From the NCBI GenBank assembly GCA_017560205.1, contig JAFYOL010000096.1, positions 1 through 32,690 on the forward strand: a stretch of DNA of 32,690 nt, read 5' to 3'. Positions 1 to 7,254 of the stretch are shown in pieces (positions within the stretch are counted from its first letter, which is position 1; the number at the start of each line of letters is the position of its first letter). The notes beneath the pieces are model-generated. The model was not told the origin of the DNA. It saw nothing but the letters and a program-made list of their open reading frames with translations, and did no database searches. Made by a program: the position numbers and the translations under genes. Origin of the DNA: Erysipelotrichaceae bacterium (GTDB lineage Bacteria > Bacillota_I > Bacilli_A > Erysipelotrichales > Erysipelotrichaceae).

Positions 1-1
1 C

Positions 2-184
2 TGGAACAAGACTCATCGTTTTGCAGGGTTTGTCTTTGTCTTGATGGGTTTATGGATGATTGTCTCGGCAGTGTTCAGTCTGAATGTCATGTGGTCAATT
101 ACACCGGCACTTGTCTGTGCGTTTTTACCTATGGTTTATTCTTATCTTCTGTATCGTAAGGAAAGTGGAGGCAAAGAAGAATGA
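2..184 (+). CDS. SdpI-family membrane protein, C-terminal part only
   Basis: The frame is open from the left edge to a TGA at 182-184, so only about the last 60 residues are visible. They begin WNKTHRFAGFVFVLMGLW and contain two hydrophobic stretches, then a basic tail (YRKESGGKEE). The W-x-K-T-H-R-F-A-G motif beside a membrane segment is typical of the C-terminus of SdpI/YhfL-type proteins. SdpI itself is the immunity protein against the SdpC toxin of Bacillus, but most family members are uncharacterised, so an immunity role is not established here. The stop overlaps the next start in an ATGA arrangement, implying translational coupling with the hydrolase downstream. Confidence 0.65.
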   Translation, partial: WNKTHRFAGFVFVLMGLWMIVSAVFSLNVMWSITPALVCAFLPMVYSYLLYRKESGGKEE

Positions 185-1113
185 TTTTAGAGGATGTTGT
201 CGTTTGTTCAAATCCTAAGTATCCTTTAAAGGGGATTCTGACGATTCCTGAGTCGAATGATCCGGTACCTGCTGTTGTGTTTGTGCATGGTTCTGGTGCC
301 TCCAACAAAGATGAAAAGATTGGTGGATTGACTCCATTTAAAGATCTGGCGGAAGGATTGGCACAATATGGAATTGCATCCATCCGTTATGACAAGCGTT
401 CTTTTGTCCATGGTTTTAAAATGCTTAGAGATAAAGATCTGGAAGTAACAGTCAAGTCTGAAACGATTGATGATGCCATTGCGGCAAGTGAATTGTTGAA
501 GAAAGATCCTCGTATTGATGCGGACAATGTTTATGTGATTGGTCATAGCATGGGTGCGATGCTGGCTCCACGTATTGATGCAGAAGGTGGTCAGTTCAAG
601 GGATTGATTCTGATGGCAGGAAGTCTTAGAACATTGGAAGCAATCATGATGAGTCAAAATGAAGCTGTGCTTTCCAAGACGAAAGGGTTTGTACATTGGA
701 TTGTGGAAAAGCAGGTTTCCAAGTTAACGAAACAGTTTGAAGGTCTGCATGAGATGAGTGATGCTCAGGCCAAAGCTGTGAAGATGGGAAATGGAGTCAC
801 TCTTCACTATTTCAAGGAAATGGGTGAACATCCAGCATCAGATTATCTGATGAAGCTGAAAAAACCAGTACTGATCCTTCAGGGTGAAAAGGATTTCCAA
901 GCTACAGTGAAAGATGACTATAGTCAGTATCAGAAGCTTCTGGAAGGCAAAGACAATGTGACATTCCATTTATATGAAGGTCTGAATCATGCGTTTGTAC
1001 CTGCAATCAGTGATGATATCATGATGGTAAAACAGGAATATAAGCCTAGAAGAAATGTGGATGCAAAGGTCATTGAAGATATTGCATTATGGATTAAAGG
1101 AAGTTCGAAGTGA
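181..1113 (+). CDS. alpha/beta hydrolase (esterase/acyl-hydrolase type)
   Basis: This 310-residue protein has a complete alpha/beta-hydrolase core. VFVHGSGASNKDE (about residues 33-45) supplies the oxyanion-hole loop. The nucleophile elbow GHSMGA carries Ser123, the acid is probably Asp238 in ILQGEKDFQ, and the base is His270 in GLNHAF. No signal peptide is seen, so it should be cytosolic. The fold and length match BAAT/dienelactone-hydrolase-like esterases, in which an extra helical cap (about residues 145-215) sits between strands. The substrate cannot be told from sequence. The start ATG overlaps the stop of the SdpI-like gene, so the two are likely co-transcribed. A hairpin overlapping the stop codon ends this unit. 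Confidence 0.9.
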   Translation: MILEDVVVCSNPKYPLKGILTIPESNDPVPAVVFVHGSGASNKDEKIGGLTPFKDLAEGLAQYGIASIRYDKRSFVHGFKMLRDKDLEVTVKSETIDDAIAASELLKKDPRIDADNVYVIGHSMGAMLAPRIDAEGGQFKGLILMAGSLRTLEAIMMSQNEAVLSKTKGFVHWIVEKQVSKLTKQFEGLHEMSDAQAKAVKMGNGVTLHYFKEMGEHPASDYLMKLKKPVLILQGEKDFQATVKDDYSQYQKLLEGKDNVTFHLYEGLNHAFVPAISDDIMMVKQEYKPRRNVDAKVIEDIALWIKGSSK

Positions 1114-1124
1114 ACTTCCTTTTA
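1096..1124 (+). terminator. intrinsic terminator after the hydrolase gene
   Basis: An 11-bp perfect stem, AAAGGAAGTTC (1096-1106) paired with GAACTTCCTTT (1112-1122), has a 5-base loop and ends in a short T run. The hydrolase stop codon lies within the loop and right arm. The T-tract is short, so termination may be partial. Confidence 0.6.
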
Positions 1125-1162
1125 ATCTGTGGTATCCTATAGATGTTAGGGGTTTAATAACT

Positions 1163-2527
1163 ATGAATTTGAAAAAATACATTGGAGATAAAACTTTTTA
1201 TAAAACTGCACTTGCGGTAGCGATTCCCTTGATGTTTCAGCAGCTGATTACCAGTTCAGTCAACTTGATTGATAATCTGATGGTAGGCCAGCTGGGGGAT
1301 GCTGCATTGGGTGGTGTTGCGGCTGTCAACCGTTATTATATGATTGCGACCTTCGGGACAAATGGGATCCTGGCTGCTGCAGCTATTTTTATTGCGCAGT
1401 ATTTTGGTGCCAAGAATTTATTGAAAACGAAAGAAACATTCCGTTTTTCAATTTTGTGTGCTTTTGCGATCATGGTGCCTTTTGCGCTGGTTGGTCTGAA
1501 TTTTCCAGAGACGATTGTACGTTTCTTTACAGATGATGCTGCAATCTTAAAAGAAGGTGCAGCCTACATGAAAATCGCGGGCTTTACTTTCTTTCCGATG
1601 GCACTTTCTTTGAGTATCAACAATGCTTTTCGTGCCTGTGGTGAAACCAAGAAACCATTGGTTATCGGGATTTTGACTGCACTGTGCAATACAGTGTTGA
1701 ACTATGTGCTGATATTTGGTCACTTTGGTGCACCTGCAATGAGAGTTCAGGGTGCTGCATTGGCAACATTGATTGCCCGTATCTTTGAAATGGTGACCCT
1801 GCTGGTGGTGCTGAAGAAATCAGATATGCCATTTAAGTCACGTGTCAGAAATCTCTTTAAATTTCCGTTTGAACTGGCTCAGCGTGTATTGGTTAAGGCA
1901 GCTCCATTGGCTGTCAATGAAGTGCTGTGGTCATTTGGTATGGCAACATTGTTCAAGTTCTACAGTACTCGTGGACCTGAAGTCATGTCAGGGTATTCAA
2001 TTTCATCGACGACATCGGATATTTTCTTTGTGCTGTTTGGCGGCATGGCCGTTGCGTCCAATGTGCTGATTTCTCAGGAGCTTGGCGCAAATCATCTGGA
2101 TGAAGCCAGAAACAATGGGTATCGTTTATTGGGGTTCAGTACCATGTTGTCTCTGATTTTTGGTTTAGGAATGTTTGGGGCAAGTTTTGTGGTTCCTGGT
2201 CTATATAATGTATCGGATGCTGCACGTGAAGTTGCGGTGACAGTGCTTCGTATTCAATCCTGCATGTTCTGGATTTATATGTTTACCTGCATGTGCTACT
2301 TTATTTTAAGAGCAGGTGGAGATACAAAAAATACACTTTTGATGGACTCAGTCTACATGTGGACAGTGAATCTTCCACTGGTTGGGCTTTGTACCTATCT
2401 GACAGATTTCCCGATTGTCGGGTTGTATCTGGTAGGACAGCTGACGGACCTGATTAAATTGTTTATTTCCTATAAGATGGTACGTAAAGAAAAATGGGTT
2501 CGTAATTTAACGACAACAGGAGAATAA
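1163..2527 (+). CDS. MATE-family multidrug/metabolite efflux transporter
   Basis: This is a 454-residue integral membrane protein with about 12 hydrophobic segments in two six-helix halves, the normal MATE layout and length. The first half carries the family hallmark around NLIDNLMVGQLGDAALGGVAAVNRYY. The second half repeats it in weaker form near LFGGMAVASNVLISQELGANHLDEA. Family members export organic cations or metabolites by Na+ or H+ antiport; the cargo cannot be predicted. I chose ATG 1163 because it follows a TTAGGGG ribosome site at a suitable distance and gives the usual N-terminus (MNLKKYIGDKTFYKTALAVAIPLMFQQL). The frame is open 36 codons further upstream, but that part overlaps the hydrolase. 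The next gene starts two bases after the stop. Confidence 0.92.
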   Translation: MNLKKYIGDKTFYKTALAVAIPLMFQQLITSSVNLIDNLMVGQLGDAALGGVAAVNRYYMIATFGTNGILAAAAIFIAQYFGAKNLLKTKETFRFSILCAFAIMVPFALVGLNFPETIVRFFTDDAAILKEGAAYMKIAGFTFFPMALSLSINNAFRACGETKKPLVIGILTALCNTVLNYVLIFGHFGAPAMRVQGAALATLIARIFEMVTLLVVLKKSDMPFKSRVRNLFKFPFELAQRVLVKAAPLAVNEVLWSFGMATLFKFYSTRGPEVMSGYSISSTTSDIFFVLFGGMAVASNVLISQELGANHLDEARNNGYRLLGFSTMLSLIFGLGMFGASFVVPGLYNVSDAAREVAVTVLRIQSCMFWIYMFTCMCYFILRAGGDTKNTLLMDSVYMWTVNLPLVGLCTYLTDFPIVGLYLVGQLTDLIKLFISYKMVRKEKWVRNLTTTGE

Positions 2528-2529
2528 AA

Positions 2530-3570
2530 ATGAACAGAGAATTTTTAAATGAAATGCTGAAGACCATGTCTGTATCAGGACATGAAGAAGAACTTCAGAA
2601 AAAAGTAATCCATGAAATGAAATCTTATGCAGATGACATTGTGTCAGATGTAACAGGCAATGTGATTTCTGTGTTGAACCCGCACTCAGAAACAAAAGTT
2701 TTGTTATGTGGTCATATTGATGAAATTGGGTTTATCGTAACTTCTATTTCACATGATGGTTCATTGAAGGTAACGAATGCTGGTGGAGTACGTGCTGTGC
2801 TGTATCTGGGTACACAGGTTCAGATCAAGACAAAGACAGGTGTGATTCATGGTGTTGTGATTACCAACAGTTCACTCACAAAGCGTTCAGATTTAAGCTG
2901 TGCAGATTTGACAATTGATATTGGTGCATCTTCAAAAGAAGAAGCAGAAAAACTGGTTTCAATTGGTGATCCTGTCTGTGCGAAGACAGATGTGCTGCCA
3001 TTGTTGAATGATCGTCTTGCGGCTCGTGCCATGGATGATCGCATTGGTGCTTTTATTGTGACTCAGGCATTGATTAAGGCCAAGGAAAAGGGATGCACAA
3101 CAGGTGTTTATGCTGCAACAACAGTGGGTGAAGAAACATCGATGCGTGGTGCATATTGGGCAAGTGTGAAAGTAAAACCAACTTGTGCGATTGCGGTTGA
3201 TGTAACATACACAAGTGATTATTCAGGTGTGGACAGCACAGCAACAGGTGAAATCTGTTTAGGCAAAGGTCCTGTTTTGTGTCATAGTTCAATCGTTTCT
3301 AAGAAGATGAATGCTCTGCTTGAAAAGTGTGCACAGAATCTGAATCTTCCGCTTCAGTATGAAATTGCACCAGGCAGAACAGGGACAGATGCAGACAAGG
3401 TTCATTTCACAAATGATGGTGTACCGACTGCTTTGGTTTCCATTCCGCTTCGTTACATGCACTCTTCCATTGAAACACTGGATATGAAAGATGTAGAACA
3501 GATTATTGATCTGCTGGCTGAATTTCTGTGTGTTTTCAGCAAAGAGATCGATTTAAATCCATTAAGTTAA
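2530..3570 (+). CDS. M42-family metallo-aminopeptidase (FrvX/glutamyl aminopeptidase-like)
   Basis: This 346-residue cytosolic protein has every landmark of the dinuclear M42 peptidases: His62 and Asp64 in CGHIDEIGF, the bridging Asp169 in ARAMDDRIG, Glu201/Glu202 in TTVGEETSMRGA, Asp224 in AIAVDVTY, and His311 in RYMHSSIE. The PDZ-like insertion domain lies roughly at residues 70-165. These enzymes form dodecameric tetrahedra that trim short peptides from the N-terminus. The gene directly follows the MATE gene and is the last of its unit, with a strong terminator six bases past the stop. Peptide specificity within M42 cannot be assigned from motifs alone. Confidence 0.9.
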   Translation: MNREFLNEMLKTMSVSGHEEELQKKVIHEMKSYADDIVSDVTGNVISVLNPHSETKVLLCGHIDEIGFIVTSISHDGSLKVTNAGGVRAVLYLGTQVQIKTKTGVIHGVVITNSSLTKRSDLSCADLTIDIGASSKEEAEKLVSIGDPVCAKTDVLPLLNDRLAARAMDDRIGAFIVTQALIKAKEKGCTTGVYAATTVGEETSMRGAYWASVKVKPTCAIAVDVTYTSDYSGVDSTATGEICLGKGPVLCHSSIVSKKMNALLEKCAQNLNLPLQYEIAPGRTGTDADKVHFTNDGVPTALVSIPLRYMHSSIETLDMKDVEQIIDLLAEFLCVFSKEIDLNPLS

Positions 3571-3571
3571 A

Positions 3572-3605
3572 AAAGACCTCCAGATTCTGAAACTGGAGGT
3601 TTTTA
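3572..3605 (+). terminator. intrinsic terminator
   Basis: Perfect 8-bp stem ACCTCCAG (3576-3583)/CTGGAGGT (3593-3600) with a 9-base loop, an A-run before it and a T-run after it. It separates the M42 peptidase unit from the regulator that follows. Confidence 0.85.
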
Positions 3606-3611
3606 ATATGC

Positions 3612-3640
3612 TTTACGCACGAAAATGAGCGTGTTAAAAT
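3612..3640 (+). promoter_or_regulatory. probable sigma-A promoter of the YhfZ-type regulator
   Basis: TTTACG (3612-3617), a 17-base spacer and TAAAAT (3635-3640). Transcription would start about seven bases past the -10, which is essentially the ATG at 3647, so the message would be leaderless. Confidence 0.5.
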
Positions 3641-3646
3641 TGATTT

Positions 3647-4570
3647 ATGGGATACAAAGAAATACTTTTCAGTAAAAACGGAATAGCAACATATACGCTC
3701 GCAAGAGAGTTCATTAAGTATCATGTAGGAGATAAGATTCCTACTGTGTCAGAACTCAGCGAGACTTTTGGTTTAGCACGAGGTACTGTGCAGAATGCAG
3801 TCAAGCTGCTTCAGCAAAGTGATGCGATTCGTATTGAGTCCAAGGGGCATGTTGGCTCTTATCTGATGAAGAAAAACATGACGATTCTTTTGGAGTTTGC
3901 AGGTATTTCTTCTATTGTGGGTGTAATGCCGCTGCCATATTCCAAGCGTTATGAAGGACTTGCATCAGGTCTTCTGGTGACAATGGAAAATCATTACAAC
4001 ATTCCTGCATCCATGGCTTTTATGCGTGGAGCTAAGAATCGCATCAGCATGCTGATTTCAAATCGTTATGATTTTGCGATTATTTCACGTTCAGCAGCAG
4101 AACAGATCATTAAAGAACATGACAACATTCTGATTGTGATGTCTTTTGGAAAAAATTCCTATTTGAGTGAACATGTGATTATCTTCAAGGATGATCAGAT
4201 GAAGGAAATTCAGGATGGCATGAGAGTTGGTATTGATTATGACTCTGTCGATCAGCGTGTGCTGACAGAAAAGGTCTGTGCGGGTAAAAACGTTGAATAT
4301 GTCCATGTGGATTATTCGCGTATTGTAGAGCGCGTCGTCAATGGGGAGATTGATGCGGCAATCTGGAACAAAGATGAAATTATAGAGAAGTTTATGAAAG
4401 TCAATTACACTGGGCTGAATGGATATGACAGTGTAACTGATGAAGCGGTTATGGTTGTCAGCAAAGAGGAATCAGAAATGGTAGAACTTCTTAAAAATAT
4501 TATTGATCCGCAGACTGTTGTGAACATTCAAAAGTTAGTGCTGGAAGGCAAAGTTACACCGAGTTATTAA
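3647..4570 (+). CDS. yhfZ: YhfZ-family transcriptional regulator (winged HTH plus ligand-binding domain)
   Basis: This 307-residue protein has an N-terminal GntR-like winged helix (about residues 8-75, with IPTVSELSETFGLARGTVQNAVKLLQQSDAIRIESKGHVGSYL). A C-terminal YhfZ domain (about 90-305) resembles a periplasmic-binding-protein fold and carries the family stretch MPLPYSKRYEGLASGLL, ending in PSY. The family regulator sits with yhfSTU-php genes in enterobacteria, and the same neighbours follow here. It is therefore the expected controller of the downstream operon, probably acting on the palindrome at 4626-4649. There is no ribosome site ahead of ATG 3647 and no other plausible start nearby. 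Together with the promoter position this suggests leaderless translation. The effector ligand is unknown. Confidence 0.88.
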   Translation: MGYKEILFSKNGIATYTLAREFIKYHVGDKIPTVSELSETFGLARGTVQNAVKLLQQSDAIRIESKGHVGSYLMKKNMTILLEFAGISSIVGVMPLPYSKRYEGLASGLLVTMENHYNIPASMAFMRGAKNRISMLISNRYDFAIISRSAAEQIIKEHDNILIVMSFGKNSYLSEHVIIFKDDQMKEIQDGMRVGIDYDSVDQRVLTEKVCAGKNVEYVHVDYSRIVERVVNGEIDAAIWNKDEIIEKFMKVNYTGLNGYDSVTDEAVMVVSKEESEMVELLKNIIDPQTVVNIQKLVLEGKVTPSY

Positions 4571-4586
4571 TAATTGATAGGTTTAG

Positions 4587-4615
4587 TTGACATTAAGTTT
4601 TGATAGTACTACAAT
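4587..4615 (+). promoter_or_regulatory. consensus sigma-A promoter of the yhf-like operon
   Basis: TTGACA (4587-4592), exactly 17 bases, then TACAAT (4610-4615). This is the best promoter match in the window. The predicted start near 4622 lies just before the palindrome at 4626. Confidence 0.85.
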
Positions 4616-4625
4616 AAAAATAGAG

Positions 4626-4649
4626 CAAAATACAAAATTTTGTATTTTG
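4626..4649 (+). promoter_or_regulatory. perfect 24-bp palindrome, probable operator for the YhfZ-like regulator
   Basis: The half-site CAAAATACAAAA (4626-4637) is followed without a gap by its exact reverse complement (4638-4649). It covers roughly +4 to +28 of the predicted transcript, where a bound dimer would block initiation or early elongation. The site lies 55 bases after the stop of the YhfZ-like gene. No T-rich terminator tail follows, and translation begins 13 bases later, so an operator is more likely than a terminator. Confidence 0.65.
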
Positions 4650-4662
4650 TGACGAGGGGATT

Positions 4663-5043
4663 ATGAGTAAAGAAGTAAAGTGTTACAAATGTGGGAAAGT
4701 ACACGATTTGACATATAAGACTGTTAGGCAGACCATCAGTTGTTCACACTGCCATGCACATATGACATTTGATTTGAAATCGATTCGTAAACTGAAAATC
4801 ATGCGTTATCTGTTTGTGGTAATTATTGTTTCTGCACTGATGCTGGGATTTAAGCAGGTAGAGACATTGAACAGCTATGTGACACTCATTCTGACATGTA
4901 TGGGTGCGATGGTGTTCTCTTTGTGGTCTGATCGTCTTTGTCTGTATGCAACTTATCGATTCATGAATGTGAATTATGTTGAGTGTCATCCGGAAGACAA
5001 AAGAAAAAACACAAAGCCTAATCAGAATAAAAAAAGGAGATAG
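4663..5043 (+). CDS. small zinc-ribbon membrane protein of unknown function
   Basis: This is the first gene of the operon, 126 residues, with an AGGGG ribosome site. The N-terminal 35 residues hold two CxxC pairs (Cys7/Cys10 in CYKC and Cys27/Cys30 in CSHC), which should bind one zinc. Two hydrophobic segments follow (about 48-63 and 71-89), then a strongly basic C-terminal tail (PEDKRKNTKPNQNKKRR). The zinc ribbon and tail would both lie on the same side of the membrane, probably inside. I do not recognise a named family, and nothing equivalent is in the E. coli yhf operon as I know it. Its place at the head of the operon, four bases before the PRD gene, suggests a membrane-linked sensing or assembly role, which is inference. 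Confidence 0.75.
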   Translation: MSKEVKCYKCGKVHDLTYKTVRQTISCSHCHAHMTFDLKSIRKLKIMRYLFVVIIVSALMLGFKQVETLNSYVTLILTCMGAMVFSLWSDRLCLYATYRFMNVNYVECHPEDKRKNTKPNQNKKRR

Positions 5044-5046
5044 AAT

Positions 5047-5424
5047 ATGGATTTCACAGAAAGATTGGAAATGTTTTTGGAAGGTGAAATGATCACCGTT
5101 GATGATGTAAGAAATGTTAATAATATCTTGGATATGTTCAAGGAAAAGTATGGGGTTACTTTGACTGAAGAAAATGCATCTACATTTGTTTCTCATGTAT
5201 GTGCTGCATTTTATCGCTACTCTGCAGGAGAGGAAATTGATCCGCTTCCTGAAGAAGTAGTGAGTGAAATTGCTTCACAGCCAACTTATGAGTTGTCTGT
5301 TGAAGTGTTTGAAAATATTATGAAAGTAATCGAAAAGCCTTTTAGCGAAGTAGAAAGAGGCTACGTATTACTTCATATAAACAACTTAATTCAGCTTTTA
5401 AAAAGCGAAGGGGAATGGAATTAA
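5047..5424 (+). CDS. yhfY: stand-alone PRD-domain protein (YhfY-like)
   Basis: This 125-residue protein consists almost wholly of one PTS regulation domain. Conserved histidines are visible as His50 (FVSHVCAAFYRYSAGEEIDPLP) and His110 (GYVLLHINNLIQLL), the usual spacing for PRD phosphorylation sites. There is no DNA-binding or RNA-binding domain, as in E. coli YhfY, whose gene also lies in the yhf cluster. PRDs are normally phosphorylated by HPr or EIIB proteins of the phosphotransferase system, so a free PRD could relay PTS status to a partner such as the YhfZ regulator or the YhfT transporter. That partner is not shown by sequence. AAAGGAG precedes the ATG, and the gene is tightly spaced after the zinc-ribbon gene. 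Confidence 0.8.
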   Translation: MDFTERLEMFLEGEMITVDDVRNVNNILDMFKEKYGVTLTEENASTFVSHVCAAFYRYSAGEEIDPLPEEVVSEIASQPTYELSVEVFENIMKVIEKPFSEVERGYVLLHINNLIQLLKSEGEWN

Positions 5425-5455
5425 GTTACAAAACAATTAGTAAAGGAGAAGAAAA

Positions 5456-6766
5456 ATGGAAGGAATTATTACTAGTTTTGAATTTCCGCTGTGGGCTAGA
5501 ACAGTCGTTCTGGTAATGATCTGTGCTTGGGCATCTCTGTTGTCACACAAGTGCATTTCTAACTTTAACGATGGTGCTAGACCTGTATTCCCAGAATTGA
5601 TGGAAGGCCGCATGTCTCGTGCTGAATTCGCTGTCGTTGTTACTGGTATGGGATTCGGTTGGGTACTCGCTGGGTTCTCTCAGTGGCTCGGTACTGGGCT
5701 GATTGCATGTCACTTGACTCTGATCGCTACTGACTGCTTGGGTGCTTGGTCTCCTAATAAGTGGGTTGCTCTGGGTATTGGTGCTGGTTACGGTCTGCTT
5801 TGCGCATTCGGTACAGAAGCTATCAATGCTATGTTCACAGCTCTGCCTCATAACTTCTTGAACGACTTGACTAATATCTCTACACCTACACTGCCAATCT
5901 TCTGTATGTTCCCTGCAGTTGCGATTGCTGGTCAGTTTGGTGCTAAAGAAGGTATTACTACTGGTGTTATTGAAGCTATCGTTTACATTATCTGCACTAT
6001 TCTTGGAAGCGTTACAATCGGTTCTATCAAAGTCAGCCTGTATCCATATACATTCGCTATGCTGGCTGGTATGATCTGCCTGATCGTTTATGCTGTTAAG
6101 AAGGGTAATGAATCTGGTTCAGTTGAAACTGATGAAGAAGAAGAAAATATGTTCTCTAAGAACGCTGCTCGCATCAAGTCTAACTGGAAATATCTGTGCG
6201 TACAGGGTGCTCTGAACGCTCTGGGTATCAAGATTCTGGCTCAGGCTTATCAGCCATATGTAATCAGTGCTGCTGTATTGGCAAATGACATGATGCCATT
6301 CTACATTGCAATGGTTGGTGTTATCATCGCCTTCATCCCACTGATCGTTTCTACATCTCTGGCAACTGGTGTTTACCAGGCTGTAGGTTTGACTTCAGTT
6401 ATGCTGTTTGGTGCTCTGGCTCCAACTTGGTGGCTGGCTCCAATCTTCGGTTTCGTTGCAGAATTCGTAGAAATCCAGCTGGTTGGTATGCTTGGTAAGC
6501 TGCTGGCTAAGTTCCCTGAACTGTCTAAGAGTGGTGACCACATCCGTGCTGGTATGAGCGCAACTCTGGGTCTGGCTCTGACTATCGGTGCATTCCTGGC
6601 TGCTAACGCAACTTGGGGTGTTGTAGGTATCATGATCGTTGGTGGCTTCTACGCTCTGAACGAAGTAACTGGTAACAGACTGCCTAAGACAGCTGTTGGT
6701 CCTTTCGGTGCTGTAGTAGTTGGTATCGTATACAACATCGTACTGTTCCTGGGTCTTCTGGGTTAA
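5456..6766 (+). CDS. yhfT: YhfT-family membrane transporter
   Basis: This 436-residue polytopic protein has about 11-12 hydrophobic segments and a central charged loop (about 222-235, SVETDEEEENMFSK) separating two halves, matching the length and layout of E. coli YhfT. The YhfT family is a predicted solute transporter with no proven substrate. It is followed after 35 bases by YhfU, its constant partner. Codons are heavily biased to GCT, GGT, CTG, ATC, AAC and TTC, unlike the surrounding enzyme genes, which points to very high expression. The ribosome site AAAGGAGAAG lies seven bases upstream of the ATG. A strong hairpin after YhfU suggests that YhfT/YhfU are made in larger amounts than the enzymes beyond it. 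Confidence 0.88.
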   Translation: MEGIITSFEFPLWARTVVLVMICAWASLLSHKCISNFNDGARPVFPELMEGRMSRAEFAVVVTGMGFGWVLAGFSQWLGTGLIACHLTLIATDCLGAWSPNKWVALGIGAGYGLLCAFGTEAINAMFTALPHNFLNDLTNISTPTLPIFCMFPAVAIAGQFGAKEGITTGVIEAIVYIICTILGSVTIGSIKVSLYPYTFAMLAGMICLIVYAVKKGNESGSVETDEEEENMFSKNAARIKSNWKYLCVQGALNALGIKILAQAYQPYVISAAVLANDMMPFYIAMVGVIIAFIPLIVSTSLATGVYQAVGLTSVMLFGALAPTWWLAPIFGFVAEFVEIQLVGMLGKLLAKFPELSKSGDHIRAGMSATLGLALTIGAFLAANATWGVVGIMIVGGFYALNEVTGNRLPKTAVGPFGAVVVGIVYNIVLFLGLLG

Positions 6767-6801
6767 TCTTTAATAATTAAATTATTTAGGAGAGTGTAAA
6801 A

Positions 6802-7182
6802 ATGTTAAAACTGGAAGTTTGTGGCTTGGGTGCTACAAAAACAACAGATATTATCAAAACGAAGTTTGCAGGTCAGGTTGAAGTTATCAACGATGCTGAC
6901 AGAATTGCAGTTCGTAAGGTAAAGAACGGCGAAGCAGATTATTATCTGGGAAGCTGTGAAACTGGTGGTGGAGCTTCTCTGGCTGCTGCTTTCGCGGTTT
7001 TAGGATTTAAGAACTGCCTGACTGTTTCTCGTCAGGGTATGATTCCTGATGAAAAGAAGATTCGTCACATGGTTTATGGCGGAACTCACAAAGCATTCGG
7101 TTATGTTCATACACATACTGAAAAAGTTGTTCCAGCATTAGTACAAGCATTGCTTGATAAAGCTGAAGGAAAGCCTGAATAA
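6802..7182 (+). CDS. yhfU: YhfU-family protein (DUF2620)
   Basis: This 126-residue soluble alpha/beta protein has a glycine-rich N-terminal loop (EVCGLGATKTTDI, residues 5-17) and the family stretch DYYLGSCETGGGASLAAAFAVLGF (about 47-70). In the known yhf cluster YhfU always accompanies YhfT, and both are uncharacterised. The first strand-loop with Cys7 resembles the phosphocysteine loop of PTS EIIB proteins, but I cannot show homology, so this remains a hypothesis. The gene follows yhfT closely with an AGGAGAG ribosome site and is followed 14 bases later by a strong terminator-like hairpin. Confidence 0.85.
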   Translation: MLKLEVCGLGATKTTDIIKTKFAGQVEVINDADRIAVRKVKNGEADYYLGSCETGGGASLAAAFAVLGFKNCLTVSRQGMIPDEKKIRHMVYGGTHKAFGYVHTHTEKVVPALVQALLDKAEGKPE

Positions 7183-7196
7183 GGAATAATTCATTA

Positions 7197-7230
7197 GGGC
7201 ATCAAGTTGTACTTGGTGCCCTTGTTTTTT
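7197..7230 (+). terminator. strong hairpin with U-tract between YhfU and Php (probable partial terminator)
   Basis: The stem GGGCATCAAGT (7197-7207)/ACTTGGTGCCC (7211-7221) is 11 bp with one G-T wobble, has a 3-base loop and is followed by TTGTTTTTT. By shape this is a rho-independent terminator. The genes beyond it clearly belong to the same set and I see no promoter between, so it probably lets part of the transcription through. Confidence 0.75.
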
Positions 7231-7254
7231 AAAAATGGTTGCGGGAGAAAATAT

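Noticed and set aside
1055-1162. Upstream extension of the MATE transporter
   Set aside because: It overlaps the hydrolase gene and the terminator hairpin and adds residues unlike any MATE N-terminus. ATG 1163 has a ribosome site.
7207-7254. Upstream extension of the first Php
   Set aside because: It would start inside the terminator hairpin. ATG 7255 with GGGAG gives the normal family N-terminus.
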